This document shows positions 1 to 5,190 of a stretch of 5,190 nucleotides of DNA, in pieces; positions within the stretch are counted from its first letter, which is position 1; each line of letters opens with the position of its first letter. The DNA lies in contig DINJ01000186.1 of assembly GCA_002423665.1 (NCBI GenBank), forward strand, positions 2,594 through 7,783. The letters are read 5' to 3'. Source of the stretch: Bacteroidetes bacterium UBA5543. GTDB taxonomy: Bacteria > Bacteroidota > Bacteroidia > Chitinophagales > Chitinophagaceae. The notes beneath the pieces are model-generated. The model worked only from the letters and a program-made list of their open reading frames with translations. It made no database searches and was not told the origin of the DNA. The translations under genes were made by a program, and so were the position numbers.

Positions 1-2
1 GG

Positions 3-398
3 CCATCAGTAGGTGAAATGTTGCACAAACATTACGGGGATGCTTACCGTGTAATAGGCTTTGGATTTGAGGGAGGATCCTTCCTGGCTAATACCAATGA
101 AAACGGTAAAACTGTGATGCATACTTATACAGCAGTGCACTACCCCGGCACCCTAGAAGACCAGCTGAAGGATAAAAACAGGGGGCTACTGGGTATCAAC
201 ATCGGTAAGAACAGGGGACATGAACTGGTGGACAAAAAGCAAATGATCAACAACTTTGGCGCGGAATACAATATGGTAAGCGCCGGCAAAAAGAACTTCT
301 ACAAAGAGCACCTGAGACTATCAGCATCTTTCGACTACCTTTTTGTAATAAAAGAGATGCACACGCCGACACAAATAAGGTTGAAGACGGGGGAATAA
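3..398 (+). CDS. Erythromycin esterase family protein, C-terminal fragment (5' end outside window)
   Basis: The reading frame is open from base 3 to a TAA at 396-398, giving 131 visible residues; the gene starts upstream of the window. The ATG at 18 is unlikely to be the true start, because the residues before it (PSVGE) continue the family pattern in which a 'MG..L...G..Y..IGF.F..GSF' block follows the catalytic core. Here that block reads VGEMLHKHYGDAYRVIGFGFEGGSF in effect, from the start of the fragment to about residue 25. The end (FDYLFVIKEMHTPTQIR) matches the usual family ending, where a Phe-Asp strand precedes a short tail. Known members include macrolide-inactivating Ere enzymes, but most chromosomal homologues in Bacteroidota have unknown substrates, so a resistance role should not be assumed. 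The catalytic His and Glu residues lie in the missing part. Composition (about 49% G+C in two counted lines) matches the nuo side rather than the AT-rich genes downstream. The family call is from memory of the motif pattern. Confidence 0.72.
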   Translation, partial: PSVGEMLHKHYGDAYRVIGFGFEGGSFLANTNENGKTVMHTYTAVHYPGTLEDQLKDKNRGLLGINIGKNRGHELVDKKQMINNFGAEYNMVSAGKKNFYKEHLRLSASFDYLFVIKEMHTPTQIRLKTGE

Positions 399-409
399 TG
401 CTTATTTTT

Positions 410-418
410 TATTGACAA
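410..418. repeat. Left copy of 9-base direct repeat flanking the TPR/AAA+ unit
   Basis: TATTGACAA occurs here, 11 bases after the stop of the esterase-family gene, and again at 3086-3094, immediately after the stop of the TPR membrane protein. The two copies bracket the whole AT-rich two-gene unit. A duplicated insertion target or recombination scar would look like this. However, a shared 9-mer between two AT-rich gaps of about 130 bases is expected by chance perhaps one time in ten, so the evidence is weak. Confidence 0.25.
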
Positions 419-434
419 GGCTGGTATCATAATG

Positions 435-480
435 GCGTTACAAACGCTGTTCCGGTGCATCCTCGTTATAAACGAGGACG
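435..480. repeat. Pair of small hairpins with matching loops, REP-like intergenic element
   Basis: Two perfect inverted repeats lie 12 bases apart. The first is GCGTT-ACA-AACGC (435-447, 5-bp stem). The second is TCCTCGTT-ATA-AACGAGGA (460-478, 8-bp stem), which extends to 458-480 with one A-C mismatch and a closing C-G pair. Both share the core CGTT-AYA-AACG. Paired hairpins of this kind resemble repetitive extragenic palindromes, which in Bacteroidota are often spread by REP-associated (Y1) transposases; no such transposase is in this window. The second hairpin could also act as a weak terminator for the esterase-family gene, but it is followed by CGAGGTGGGG and only then by a five-T run (490-494), so it is not a typical intrinsic terminator. 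Confidence 0.5.
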
Positions 481-533
481 AGGTGGGGATTTTTCAATTG
501 TAAACGTATATTTTTACTCAAGAATCAGCACTA

Positions 534-1829
534 ATGAACGACAATACAATTGAAAGCCTCAAACAAGCCCTATTATTCTCGCCTGACAATGTACCCCTAA
601 AACAACATTTGGCGGAAATGCTGCTAAATTGTGGCAGATTTGACGAAGCCCAAAAAGAGTATGAAGAGCTTTTATCAATGACAGATAGCACAAGTGTAAG
701 ATTTGGCTTGGCTAGTATATTCTACAATAAAAATGAGTACTCAAAATGCAATGTCATCCTGGAAGGGCTTTTACAAGACAGCCCTCATGATTTTGACCTT
801 TTGCTGCTGCATACCCGGGCTTTATTGAAAGAGAATGAGATTGCACAGGCAATCACTATGTACAAACTTGTATTAGAAATTAATCCCGGTTTTTCAGATA
901 GAGAACTTGACAGTGCTTTGCGTCTTGCCAACACCAGCAGCGTTGAATCTGAGTATCATCCATTTATTCAGATGCCTGATATCTCATTTAAAGACGTTGG
1001 CAGGATGGATGCTGTTAAAAAAGAAATAGAATTAAAAATTATTCATCCGCTAAAACACCCTGAAATATATAAAGCATATGGCAAGAAGACAGGTGGCGGC
1101 ATTTTATTGTATGGACCACCAGGTTGCGGAAAGACTTATGTTGCAAAAGCAACTGCCGGGCAGGTTAATGCACGATTTATCAGCGTTGGCCTGAACGACA
1201 TACTTGACATGTGGATTGGTAACAGCGAAAAAAACCTAAGTGATATATTTTCTATTGCAAGAGAGCATAAACCTTGTGTATTGTTTTTTGATGAGATAGA
1301 TGCATTGGGAGCCAGCAGAAGTGATATGAAACAATCGGCGGGCAGGCATCTGATAAACCAATTTTTGCAAGAGCTGGATGGAGTTGACAACGATAATGAA
1401 GGTGTATTGATTTTAGGCGCTACAAATACACCATGGCATCTTGATCAAGCATTCAGAAGGCCGGGTAGATTTGATAGAATCATATTTATACCGCCTCCTG
1501 ACAATTTTGCCCGCAAATCAATATTTGAATTAAAACTGCGAAACAAACCTACGGGTGAAATTGACCTTGAAGAACTTGCAAAAAAAACACAAGGTTATTC
1601 CGGTGCCGATATTGATGCTGTGATAGACATTGCGATTGAAGCAAAACTTGATGAATCGATAAAATCGGGAAAAGCTCATCCTTTGATTACAAAAGATATT
1701 ACAGATGCTATAAAACGGCATAAAAGCACAACCGAGGAATGGTTTGCGACAGCAAAGAATTTTGCGCTATATGCAAACGAGTCGGGATTATATAATGATA
1801 TCTTAGCTTACCTGAAAATAACGAAATAA
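534..1829 (+). CDS. TPR-domain AAA+ ATPase (Cdc48/VPS4-like, single AAA module)
   Basis: This 431-residue soluble protein most likely uses ATP hydrolysis to unfold or disassemble protein substrates. Residues about 20-120 are helical and TPR-like (about three repeats; for example 'AEMLLNCGRFDEAQKEYEELL' helix pairs). The AAA+ module runs from about 148 to 400: N-linker ISFKDVGRMDAVKKEI, Walker A GPPGCGKT (194-201), aromatic pore loop MWIG (226-229), Walker B VLFFDEID (249-256, D253 and E254), sensor 1 GATNTP (N298), RRPGRFDR (308-315, with R309 and R312 aligning with the p97 arginine fingers) and the GYSGAD segment (354-359). All catalytic residues are present. The tail (TTEEWFATAKNFALYANESGLY) is a distinct C-terminal helix. 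There is no membrane segment or signal peptide. The start at 534 is supported by an in-frame stop at 501-503 and no other ATG between; no Shine-Dalgarno is visible. The stop lies 2 bases before the next gene, so the two are probably co-transcribed and translationally coupled. Composition is AT-rich compared with the flanks. The biochemical class is secure; the cellular role is unknown. Confidence 0.93.
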   Translation: MNDNTIESLKQALLFSPDNVPLKQHLAEMLLNCGRFDEAQKEYEELLSMTDSTSVRFGLASIFYNKNEYSKCNVILEGLLQDSPHDFDLLLLHTRALLKENEIAQAITMYKLVLEINPGFSDRELDSALRLANTSSVESEYHPFIQMPDISFKDVGRMDAVKKEIELKIIHPLKHPEIYKAYGKKTGGGILLYGPPGCGKTYVAKATAGQVNARFISVGLNDILDMWIGNSEKNLSDIFSIAREHKPCVLFFDEIDALGASRSDMKQSAGRHLINQFLQELDGVDNDNEGVLILGATNTPWHLDQAFRRPGRFDRIIFIPPPDNFARKSIFELKLRNKPTGEIDLEELAKKTQGYSGADIDAVIDIAIEAKLDESIKSGKAHPLITKDITDAIKRHKSTTEEWFATAKNFALYANESGLYNDILAYLKITK

Positions 1830-1831
1830 CT

Positions 1832-3085
1832 ATGACAGAGACACTTATAACCCGCGCACAACTATTGATGCAGCAAAACCGACATGACGAGGCGGCTTCT
1901 ATGTTGGTAGAATTACTTGCGACAGACCCTAACAATACTACGTTACTTGCAATGCTCAGCGATGTACAATTAGCGAAGGGTCATGTTGGGAAAGCCAGGG
2001 AATTCATTAGTCAGGCTATTGGATTAGCGCCTGATGATAGTTTCTTATTTTACTTAAAAGCAAGAATAGATATTGAAGAAGAACAGTATGATGATGCAGA
2101 TGATTCTCTAAATACAGCTATATCACTTGACCCAGGAGACGCCGACAATTACGCTTTGCTGGCATCCTTAAAATTATCACGCAAAAATTATAATGAAGCG
2201 CTAACGCTGTCAGAAGAAGCACTTGATTTAGATCCGGAGAATATACTTGCACTTAATACAAGGAGTACTGCTTTGTTAAAATTGGGAAGGAAAGACGAAT
2301 CATTCCAAACCATACAAGGGGCGCTAAACGAAGATCCGGAAAACAGCTACACACATATGAACTATGGCTGGGGATTGCTGGAAAAAGGCGACCATAAAAA
2401 AGCTTTAGAACATTTCAGGGAAGCGTTGCGACATGATCCAAATAATACATATGCACAACATGGAATGGCAGAAGCGCTTAAAGCGAAATACACCTTCTAC
2501 AGAATATACCTCAAATATGCATTTTGGATAGGGAATCTCACAGCACGGTATCAATGGGGTGTGATAATCGGATTTTATCTGATTGTGCGTGTACTACGTA
2601 CAATAGCTAAAAACAATAGTGATTTACAACCTCTATTGACACCGCTAATCTTATTGCTGGCATTTATTGCATTTTCCACATGGGTTATAGCACCTATCGG
2701 AAATTTGTTTCTACGATTTAACAAATATGGGGTACACCTTTTAGATAAGGATGAAAAACTTTCTTCCAATTTTGTGGCAGTGAGCGCAGTAGTATTTATT
2801 ATTAGTTTATTAGCATTCCTGATTACACAAAACAGCATATTATTGATACCTACAGCATACGGATTCAGCATGATGGTACCATTGAGCTCGATGTTTGCAA
2901 CTACCCGCAAGAAAAGAATTCTTATTAATTATACCATTGCTATGGGGCTAGTTGGGATTATTGCTATTATCAACGCAATGAATAGTGGTGAGATTTTCAA
3001 TACTTACAGTACATTGTACTTGTTTATGTTTATCGCTTACCAATGGGTAGCTAATTATTTTATTATCAAGGAGGATAACATATAA
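1832..3085 (+). CDS. TPR-repeat membrane protein, probable partner of the upstream AAA+ ATPase
   Basis: This 417-residue protein has two halves. Residues about 6-205 form six TPR repeats in exact 34-residue register: the inter-repeat turns DPNN, APDD, DPGD, DPEN, DPEN and DPNN start at residues 32, 66, 100, 134, 168 and 202. The C-terminal half holds about six hydrophobic membrane helices (roughly 243-259, 268-292, 313-332, 335-355, 363-382, 392-412), with a charged loop at 294-310. There is no N-terminal signal peptide, so the TPR half should face the cytoplasm, where the ATPase is. TPR domains bind proteins, so the likely role is a membrane anchor or substrate receptor for the ATPase, which itself carries TPRs. 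This is inferred from gene order and architecture. The ATG sits 2 bases after the ATPase stop with no Shine-Dalgarno, which suggests translational coupling. I do not recognise the membrane half as a named family. The gene is followed by a convergent intergenic region, so the unit appears to hold two genes. Confidence 0.88.
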   Translation: MTETLITRAQLLMQQNRHDEAASMLVELLATDPNNTTLLAMLSDVQLAKGHVGKAREFISQAIGLAPDDSFLFYLKARIDIEEEQYDDADDSLNTAISLDPGDADNYALLASLKLSRKNYNEALTLSEEALDLDPENILALNTRSTALLKLGRKDESFQTIQGALNEDPENSYTHMNYGWGLLEKGDHKKALEHFREALRHDPNNTYAQHGMAEALKAKYTFYRIYLKYAFWIGNLTARYQWGVIIGFYLIVRVLRTIAKNNSDLQPLLTPLILLLAFIAFSTWVIAPIGNLFLRFNKYGVHLLDKDEKLSSNFVAVSAVVFIISLLAFLITQNSILLIPTAYGFSMMVPLSSMFATTRKKRILINYTIAMGLVGIIAIINAMNSGEIFNTYSTLYLFMFIAYQWVANYFIIKEDNI

Positions 3086-3094
3086 TATTGACAA
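3086..3094. repeat. Right copy of 9-base direct repeat flanking the TPR/AAA+ unit
   Basis: TATTGACAA begins at the base after the TAA stop of the TPR membrane protein and matches 410-418 exactly; the flanking bases do not match. It may be an insertion scar or chance. Confidence 0.25.
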
Positions 3095-3120
3095 TAAAAA
3101 CAAGAGTAGTTCGAGTAGAT

Positions 3121-3154
3121 TCTTAAATCAGGAGATTAATTCGAATATTTAAGA
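3121..3154. terminator. Inverted repeat in the convergent intergenic region, possible terminator
   Basis: TCTTAAAT (3121-3128) and ATTTAAGA (3147-3154) are perfect 8-base inverted repeats separated by 18 bases, and the spacer contains the palindrome ATTCGAAT (3139-3146). It starts 35 bases after the stop of the TPR membrane protein, between two convergent transcription units. There is no T-run directly after the stem on either strand and the stem is AT-rich, so termination activity is a guess from position. Confidence 0.3.
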
Positions 3155-3157
3155 CAC

Positions 3158-3175
3158 TTCAATGGTCTCATTGAA
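3158..3175. terminator. Short perfect hairpin in the convergent intergenic region
   Basis: TTCAATG-GTCT-CATTGAA forms a 7-bp stem with a 4-base loop, 3 bases after the larger inverted repeat. It lies midway between the convergent genes and could stop transcription from either side, but no poly-T tract follows. A third, weaker stem, TAGAC-AGA-GTCTA (3206-3218), overlaps the stop codon of the gene on the minus strand. Confidence 0.35.
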
Positions 3176-3215
3176 TCACTTCGTTAGTTTGCCACCTAAG
3201 AGACCTAGACAGAGT

Positions 3216-3440
3216 CTAAGCCAAACGGGGTTTACTACCTTTCAGCTTCTTCATCCTCACCCGGGAAATATAGATGCAATAGGCGCTGATAAAAATGTGG
3301 ACGGTGAATACTGAACAGAACAACCAGCCTTTGTGGAAACTGATAATAAATAGTGGGATAAATAGCAGCAGGCCGAATATACCCGCAACTATCCCGAAGA
3401 TGTTTCCGATTCTTGCTTGTTTATAGTATTGTGTTTTCAT
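3216..3440 (-). CDS. Small two-helix membrane protein, function unknown, downstream of nuoN
   Basis: This 74-residue protein has two hydrophobic segments (about 12-34 and 39-59) joined by a short turn containing HKGW. Basic residues at the N-terminus (K2, K7, R10) and a strongly basic tail (RVRMKKLKGSKPR) predict a helical hairpin with both ends in the cytoplasm. The gene starts 15 bases after the nuoN stop on the same strand, so it is probably the last gene of the nuo transcript. That raises the possibility of an accessory or assembly role in complex I, but position alone cannot show this and I recognise no family. Leader bases AAGAACACACACCAC contain no Shine-Dalgarno. The ATG at 3440 is the only sensible start, since a later one would remove the first helix. 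The stop is TAG at 3216-3218. Composition is intermediate (about 43% G+C in one counted line). Confidence 0.7.
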   Translation of the reverse strand: MKTQYYKQARIGNIFGIVAGIFGLLLFIPLFIISFHKGWLFCSVFTVHIFISAYCIYISRVRMKKLKGSKPRLA

Positions 3441-3455
3441 GTGGTGTGTGTTCTT

Positions 3456-4835
3456 TTATATACTCCCCAAAAACAAATGAGGTGCTACGCCGAGTAGGAT
3501 AACCAGTGCGCATGTGATACCGAGCAGTATCCTGTCGCTGCTGTTGATTTCTACCGCCATTTCGGCATCGCCCTGCTTGAAGTACATGGCAATAATAACG
3601 CGGAAGTAGTAGTACACACTTATAGCCGCCATCAGCAATGCGAAGATGACCAGCCAGAGTAAGCCGCCCTGCTGTACAGCAGCGTTCAGCACAAAGTACT
3701 TGTCAATAAAGCCACCGGTGAGCGGTATGCCCGCCAGCGAGAGCAAAAAGATGGTAGTGAAGAAAGCAACCACGGGTTGTTTTTTAGCCAATCCGTTGAA
3801 GCCGTCGTAAGTATAGTCTTTCATTTTTATCAGCACCGAGAACATGCCGATGGTGGCCACGCTATAAGCCACACCGTAGATAATCATACCCTGCCATGCT
3901 GATGCATTGACAGATGATATAGCGAAGAGCATAAAGCCCGCCTGTGCGATAGATGAATACGCCAGCATACGCTTAACACTCTGCTGAAATACGGCCGTGA
4001 TATTACCCACCAGCAATGTAGCTGCGGTAATGATAGCCACTATCAACATCCAGTGGTTGCTGAGGCTGCCAAATGCTATATGGAACAAACGCAGGAAACC
4101 CACGAATGCACCCGCCTTAACGATGGTAGACATGAAAGCAGTAAATGCAGTTGGCGAACCGTCGTACACATCGGGCGTCCACATATGCATAGGCACCGCT
4201 GATACTTTGAAGGCGAAGGAGATAAGTATAAACAAGATACCCGCCAATGCCATCGGGTTGAGCGCATCAGCACGCAGGAAAGCGAAGTCGGTGATATAGA
4301 AACTACCCGTAGCGCCATAGAGCAGGGTAATACCCATCAGCAGCAGGCCGGTAGTGAAGGCACCCATCAGGAAGTATTTCAGCGATGCCTCGTTGCTCTT
4401 CAGGTTGCGCCTGTCGGCACCAGCCAGTATGTACTGGGGGATAGACATGATTTCTATACCGATAAAGAGCATCAGTAGGTTGTTGTAACCCGTCAACAGG
4501 AAAATACCGCAGAGGATGAAGAGTATCAGAGTAAAATATTCTGCCACGTGGTTGCCTACACGCATGATGTCTTTGCCCATCAGCAGTACGTACAGAAATG
4601 TACAGCCCGCCATCATCATATTAAACCAGAGGGCGTAACTGTCTATACGCAGCATATTGTTGAACAGCATTTCGGGCGCGGCAGAAGATGCAGCCTGCAC
4701 CTCCCATATAGTGATGCCCAGCAATGCCAGGAATGCGATAACAGCTATCATTACCACCTGCTTTTTGTCTTTGACAAACAGCCCGGTGAACATCATGATA
4801 ACACCTAATAACGTTGCAGCAATAATTGCCTTCAT
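3456..4835 (-). CDS. nuoN: NADH-quinone oxidoreductase subunit N (complex I membrane subunit)
   Basis: NuoN is one of the three antiporter-like proton-translocating subunits in the membrane arm of complex I. The 459-residue product is close to the usual family length and hydrophobic throughout (about 14 helices). Proton-channel residues are in place: E128 in GIEIMSIPQYIL (counterpart of E. coli E133), K210 in AFKVSAVPMHMWTPDV (counterpart of K217), K240 in TIVKAGAF (counterpart of K247) and K379 in GGFIDKYFVL (counterpart of K395). The FK-x-x-x-P-x-H-x-WTPDVY-x-G-x-P segment is diagnostic. The start at 4835 is fixed by an in-frame TGA at 4839-4841 two codons upstream. No Shine-Dalgarno is visible. 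It lies 71 bases downstream of nuoM on the same strand, the standard M-N order, and 15 bases before the small membrane protein. No truncation or missing key residue is seen. Confidence 0.97.
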   Translation of the reverse strand: MKAIIAATLLGVIMMFTGLFVKDKKQVVMIAVIAFLALLGITIWEVQAASSAAPEMLFNNMLRIDSYALWFNMMMAGCTFLYVLLMGKDIMRVGNHVAEYFTLILFILCGIFLLTGYNNLLMLFIGIEIMSIPQYILAGADRRNLKSNEASLKYFLMGAFTTGLLLMGITLLYGATGSFYITDFAFLRADALNPMALAGILFILISFAFKVSAVPMHMWTPDVYDGSPTAFTAFMSTIVKAGAFVGFLRLFHIAFGSLSNHWMLIVAIITAATLLVGNITAVFQQSVKRMLAYSSIAQAGFMLFAISSVNASAWQGMIIYGVAYSVATIGMFSVLIKMKDYTYDGFNGLAKKQPVVAFFTTIFLLSLAGIPLTGGFIDKYFVLNAAVQQGGLLWLVIFALLMAAISVYYYFRVIIAMYFKQGDAEMAVEINSSDRILLGITCALVILLGVAPHLFLGSI

Positions 4836-4859
4836 ATTTCAGTACCGGGATAGCGTGTT

Positions 4860-4869
4860 GTGGCGCCAC
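4860..4869. other. Perfect 10-base palindrome in the nuoM-nuoN gap
   Basis: GTGGCGCCAC is its own reverse complement and sits in the 71-base gap between nuoM and nuoN, about 24 bases upstream of the nuoN start. It could be a small operator or a folding element in the mRNA leader of nuoN. It may equally be chance; no terminator-type T-run follows on the minus strand. Confidence 0.25.
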
Positions 4870-4906
4870 CCTGATTTTTTGTTTTAATAATTCAAATACC
4901 CATCAA

Positions 4907-5190
4907 CTATGGCATCACCATATTCATTACACCCGCTGTCATATCGAGCAACGGCTTGGGGTATACACCCAGGAATATGATGAGTCCTATAATGATGGCT
5001 AAACCAATGTATTCGTTCTTTGCAATGTCTCCGCCTGCCTTCATAGCCACAGCCTCGCCATAAGCAGTACGCTGCACCATGTTGAGCGTATATACCGCAC
5101 CCAGTATGATACCCAGCCCCGCAATAACCATAAATGTGATATGGTATGGAGAGGCCGAAGCAAACAAGCCGTTGAACAGCATAAACTCAC
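4907..5190 (-). CDS. nuoM: NADH-quinone oxidoreductase subunit M, C-terminal part (5' end outside window)
   Basis: The frame is open from the right edge of the window to a TAG at 4907-4909, giving about 94 residues. The first visible residues read (G)EFMLFNGLF, which continues the conserved antiporter-subunit 'GF-x-GEF' segment, so the ATG at 5182 is internal and the true start is further right. The fragment includes the last two membrane helices: one ending in AVYTLNMVQRTAYG, a typical NuoM segment before a cytoplasmic or periplasmic loop, and one running EYIGLAIIIGLIIFLGVYPKPLLD, where GVYPKPLLD is characteristic of the NuoM C-terminus. NuoM is a proton-pumping subunit of the complex I membrane arm. 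The position directly upstream of nuoN on the same strand supports the call over the related NuoL. Confidence 0.93.
   Translation of the reverse strand, partial: EFMLFNGLFASASPYHITFMVIAGLGIILGAVYTLNMVQRTAYGEAVAMKAGGDIAKNEYIGLAIIIGLIIFLGVYPKPLLDMTAGVMNMVMP

Noticed and set aside
3..398. The upstream gene as evidence of macrolide resistance
   Set aside because: Only the C-terminal end is visible and most members of this family are not resistance enzymes; no catalytic residues can be checked.
412..433. TTGACA at 412-417 followed by CATAAT at 428-433, like a sigma-70 promoter
   Set aside because: The spacer is only 10 bases, far from 17, and this sequence type is not the usual promoter form in Bacteroidota.
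432..503. A 23-codon open frame (ATG at 432, TAA at 501-503) running through the paired hairpins
   Set aside because: It is very short, has no ribosome binding site, and its content is explained by the hairpin repeats.
507..514. TATATTTT as a Bacteroidota -7 box (TAnnTTTG) for the ATPase gene
   Set aside because: The final G is missing and no TTTG-type -33 element lies at the right distance; AT-rich sequence gives such matches easily.
2575..2910. 111-codon minus-strand frame opposite the membrane half of the TPR protein
   Set aside because: It is antisense to hydrophobic coding sequence, which commonly yields long shadow frames; there is no independent evidence.
3068..3074. Perfect Shine-Dalgarno AAGGAGG near the end of the TPR membrane protein gene
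   Set aside because: It is explained by the Lys-Glu-Asp codons of the gene; the only downstream start (TTG at 3088) opens a 12-codon frame, and no gene follows on this strand.
3997..4299. 100-codon open frame on the + strand inside nuoN
   Set aside because: It lies entirely antisense to a clearly functional nuoN, and its product looks like no known family; it is a shadow frame.
4621..4869. 82-codon minus-strand frame overlapping the start of nuoN
   Set aside because: It overlaps nuoN in another frame, with a His/Cys/Arg-rich low-quality translation; nuoN itself has full family support.

Overview
The window looks like chromosomal DNA of a member of the Bacteroidota, most plausibly near the Chitinophagales. 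That placement is an inference from three things: the style of the complex I genes, the lack of Shine-Dalgarno sequences in front of the starts, and the paired intergenic hairpins. No rRNA or tRNA is present to confirm it. There are six protein genes, two of them cut by the window edges. The longest gene-free stretches are 135 and 130 bases. I see no tRNA, rRNA, CRISPR array, transposase or insertion sequence.

Left part (3-398, + strand): the C-terminal end of an erythromycin-esterase-family protein whose catalytic N-terminal part lies outside the window. A 135-base gap follows, holding two small perfect hairpins with almost identical loops (435-447 and 460-478) that look like a REP-type repeat unit.

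Centre (534-3085, + strand): a tight two-gene unit with 2 bases between stop and start. The first gene encodes a soluble ATPase with N-terminal TPR repeats and one complete Cdc48/VPS4-like AAA+ module. The second encodes a protein with six TPR repeats in exact 34-residue register, followed by about six membrane helices. The simplest reading is a membrane-tethered protein-remodelling machine: the AAA+ ring threads or disassembles a substrate, and the TPR membrane protein recruits it or supplies the substrate. This unit is the best candidate in the window for an undescribed system. It is clearly more AT-rich than the genes on either side (about 34% G+C in six hand-counted 60-base lines, against about 50-57% in the flanks). 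A 9-base direct repeat (TATTGACAA) lies just outside it on both sides. Both facts suggest an inserted accessory block, without proving it.

Right part (3216-5190, - strand): the end of a respiratory complex I (nuo) operon, reading nuoM (C-terminal part), nuoN (complete), then a 74-residue two-helix membrane protein of unknown function starting 15 bases after nuoN. NuoM and NuoN are antiporter-like proton-pumping subunits of NADH:quinone oxidoreductase. The nuo side and the TPR/AAA+ side converge on a 130-base intergenic region with several inverted repeats, where transcription from both directions presumably ends.
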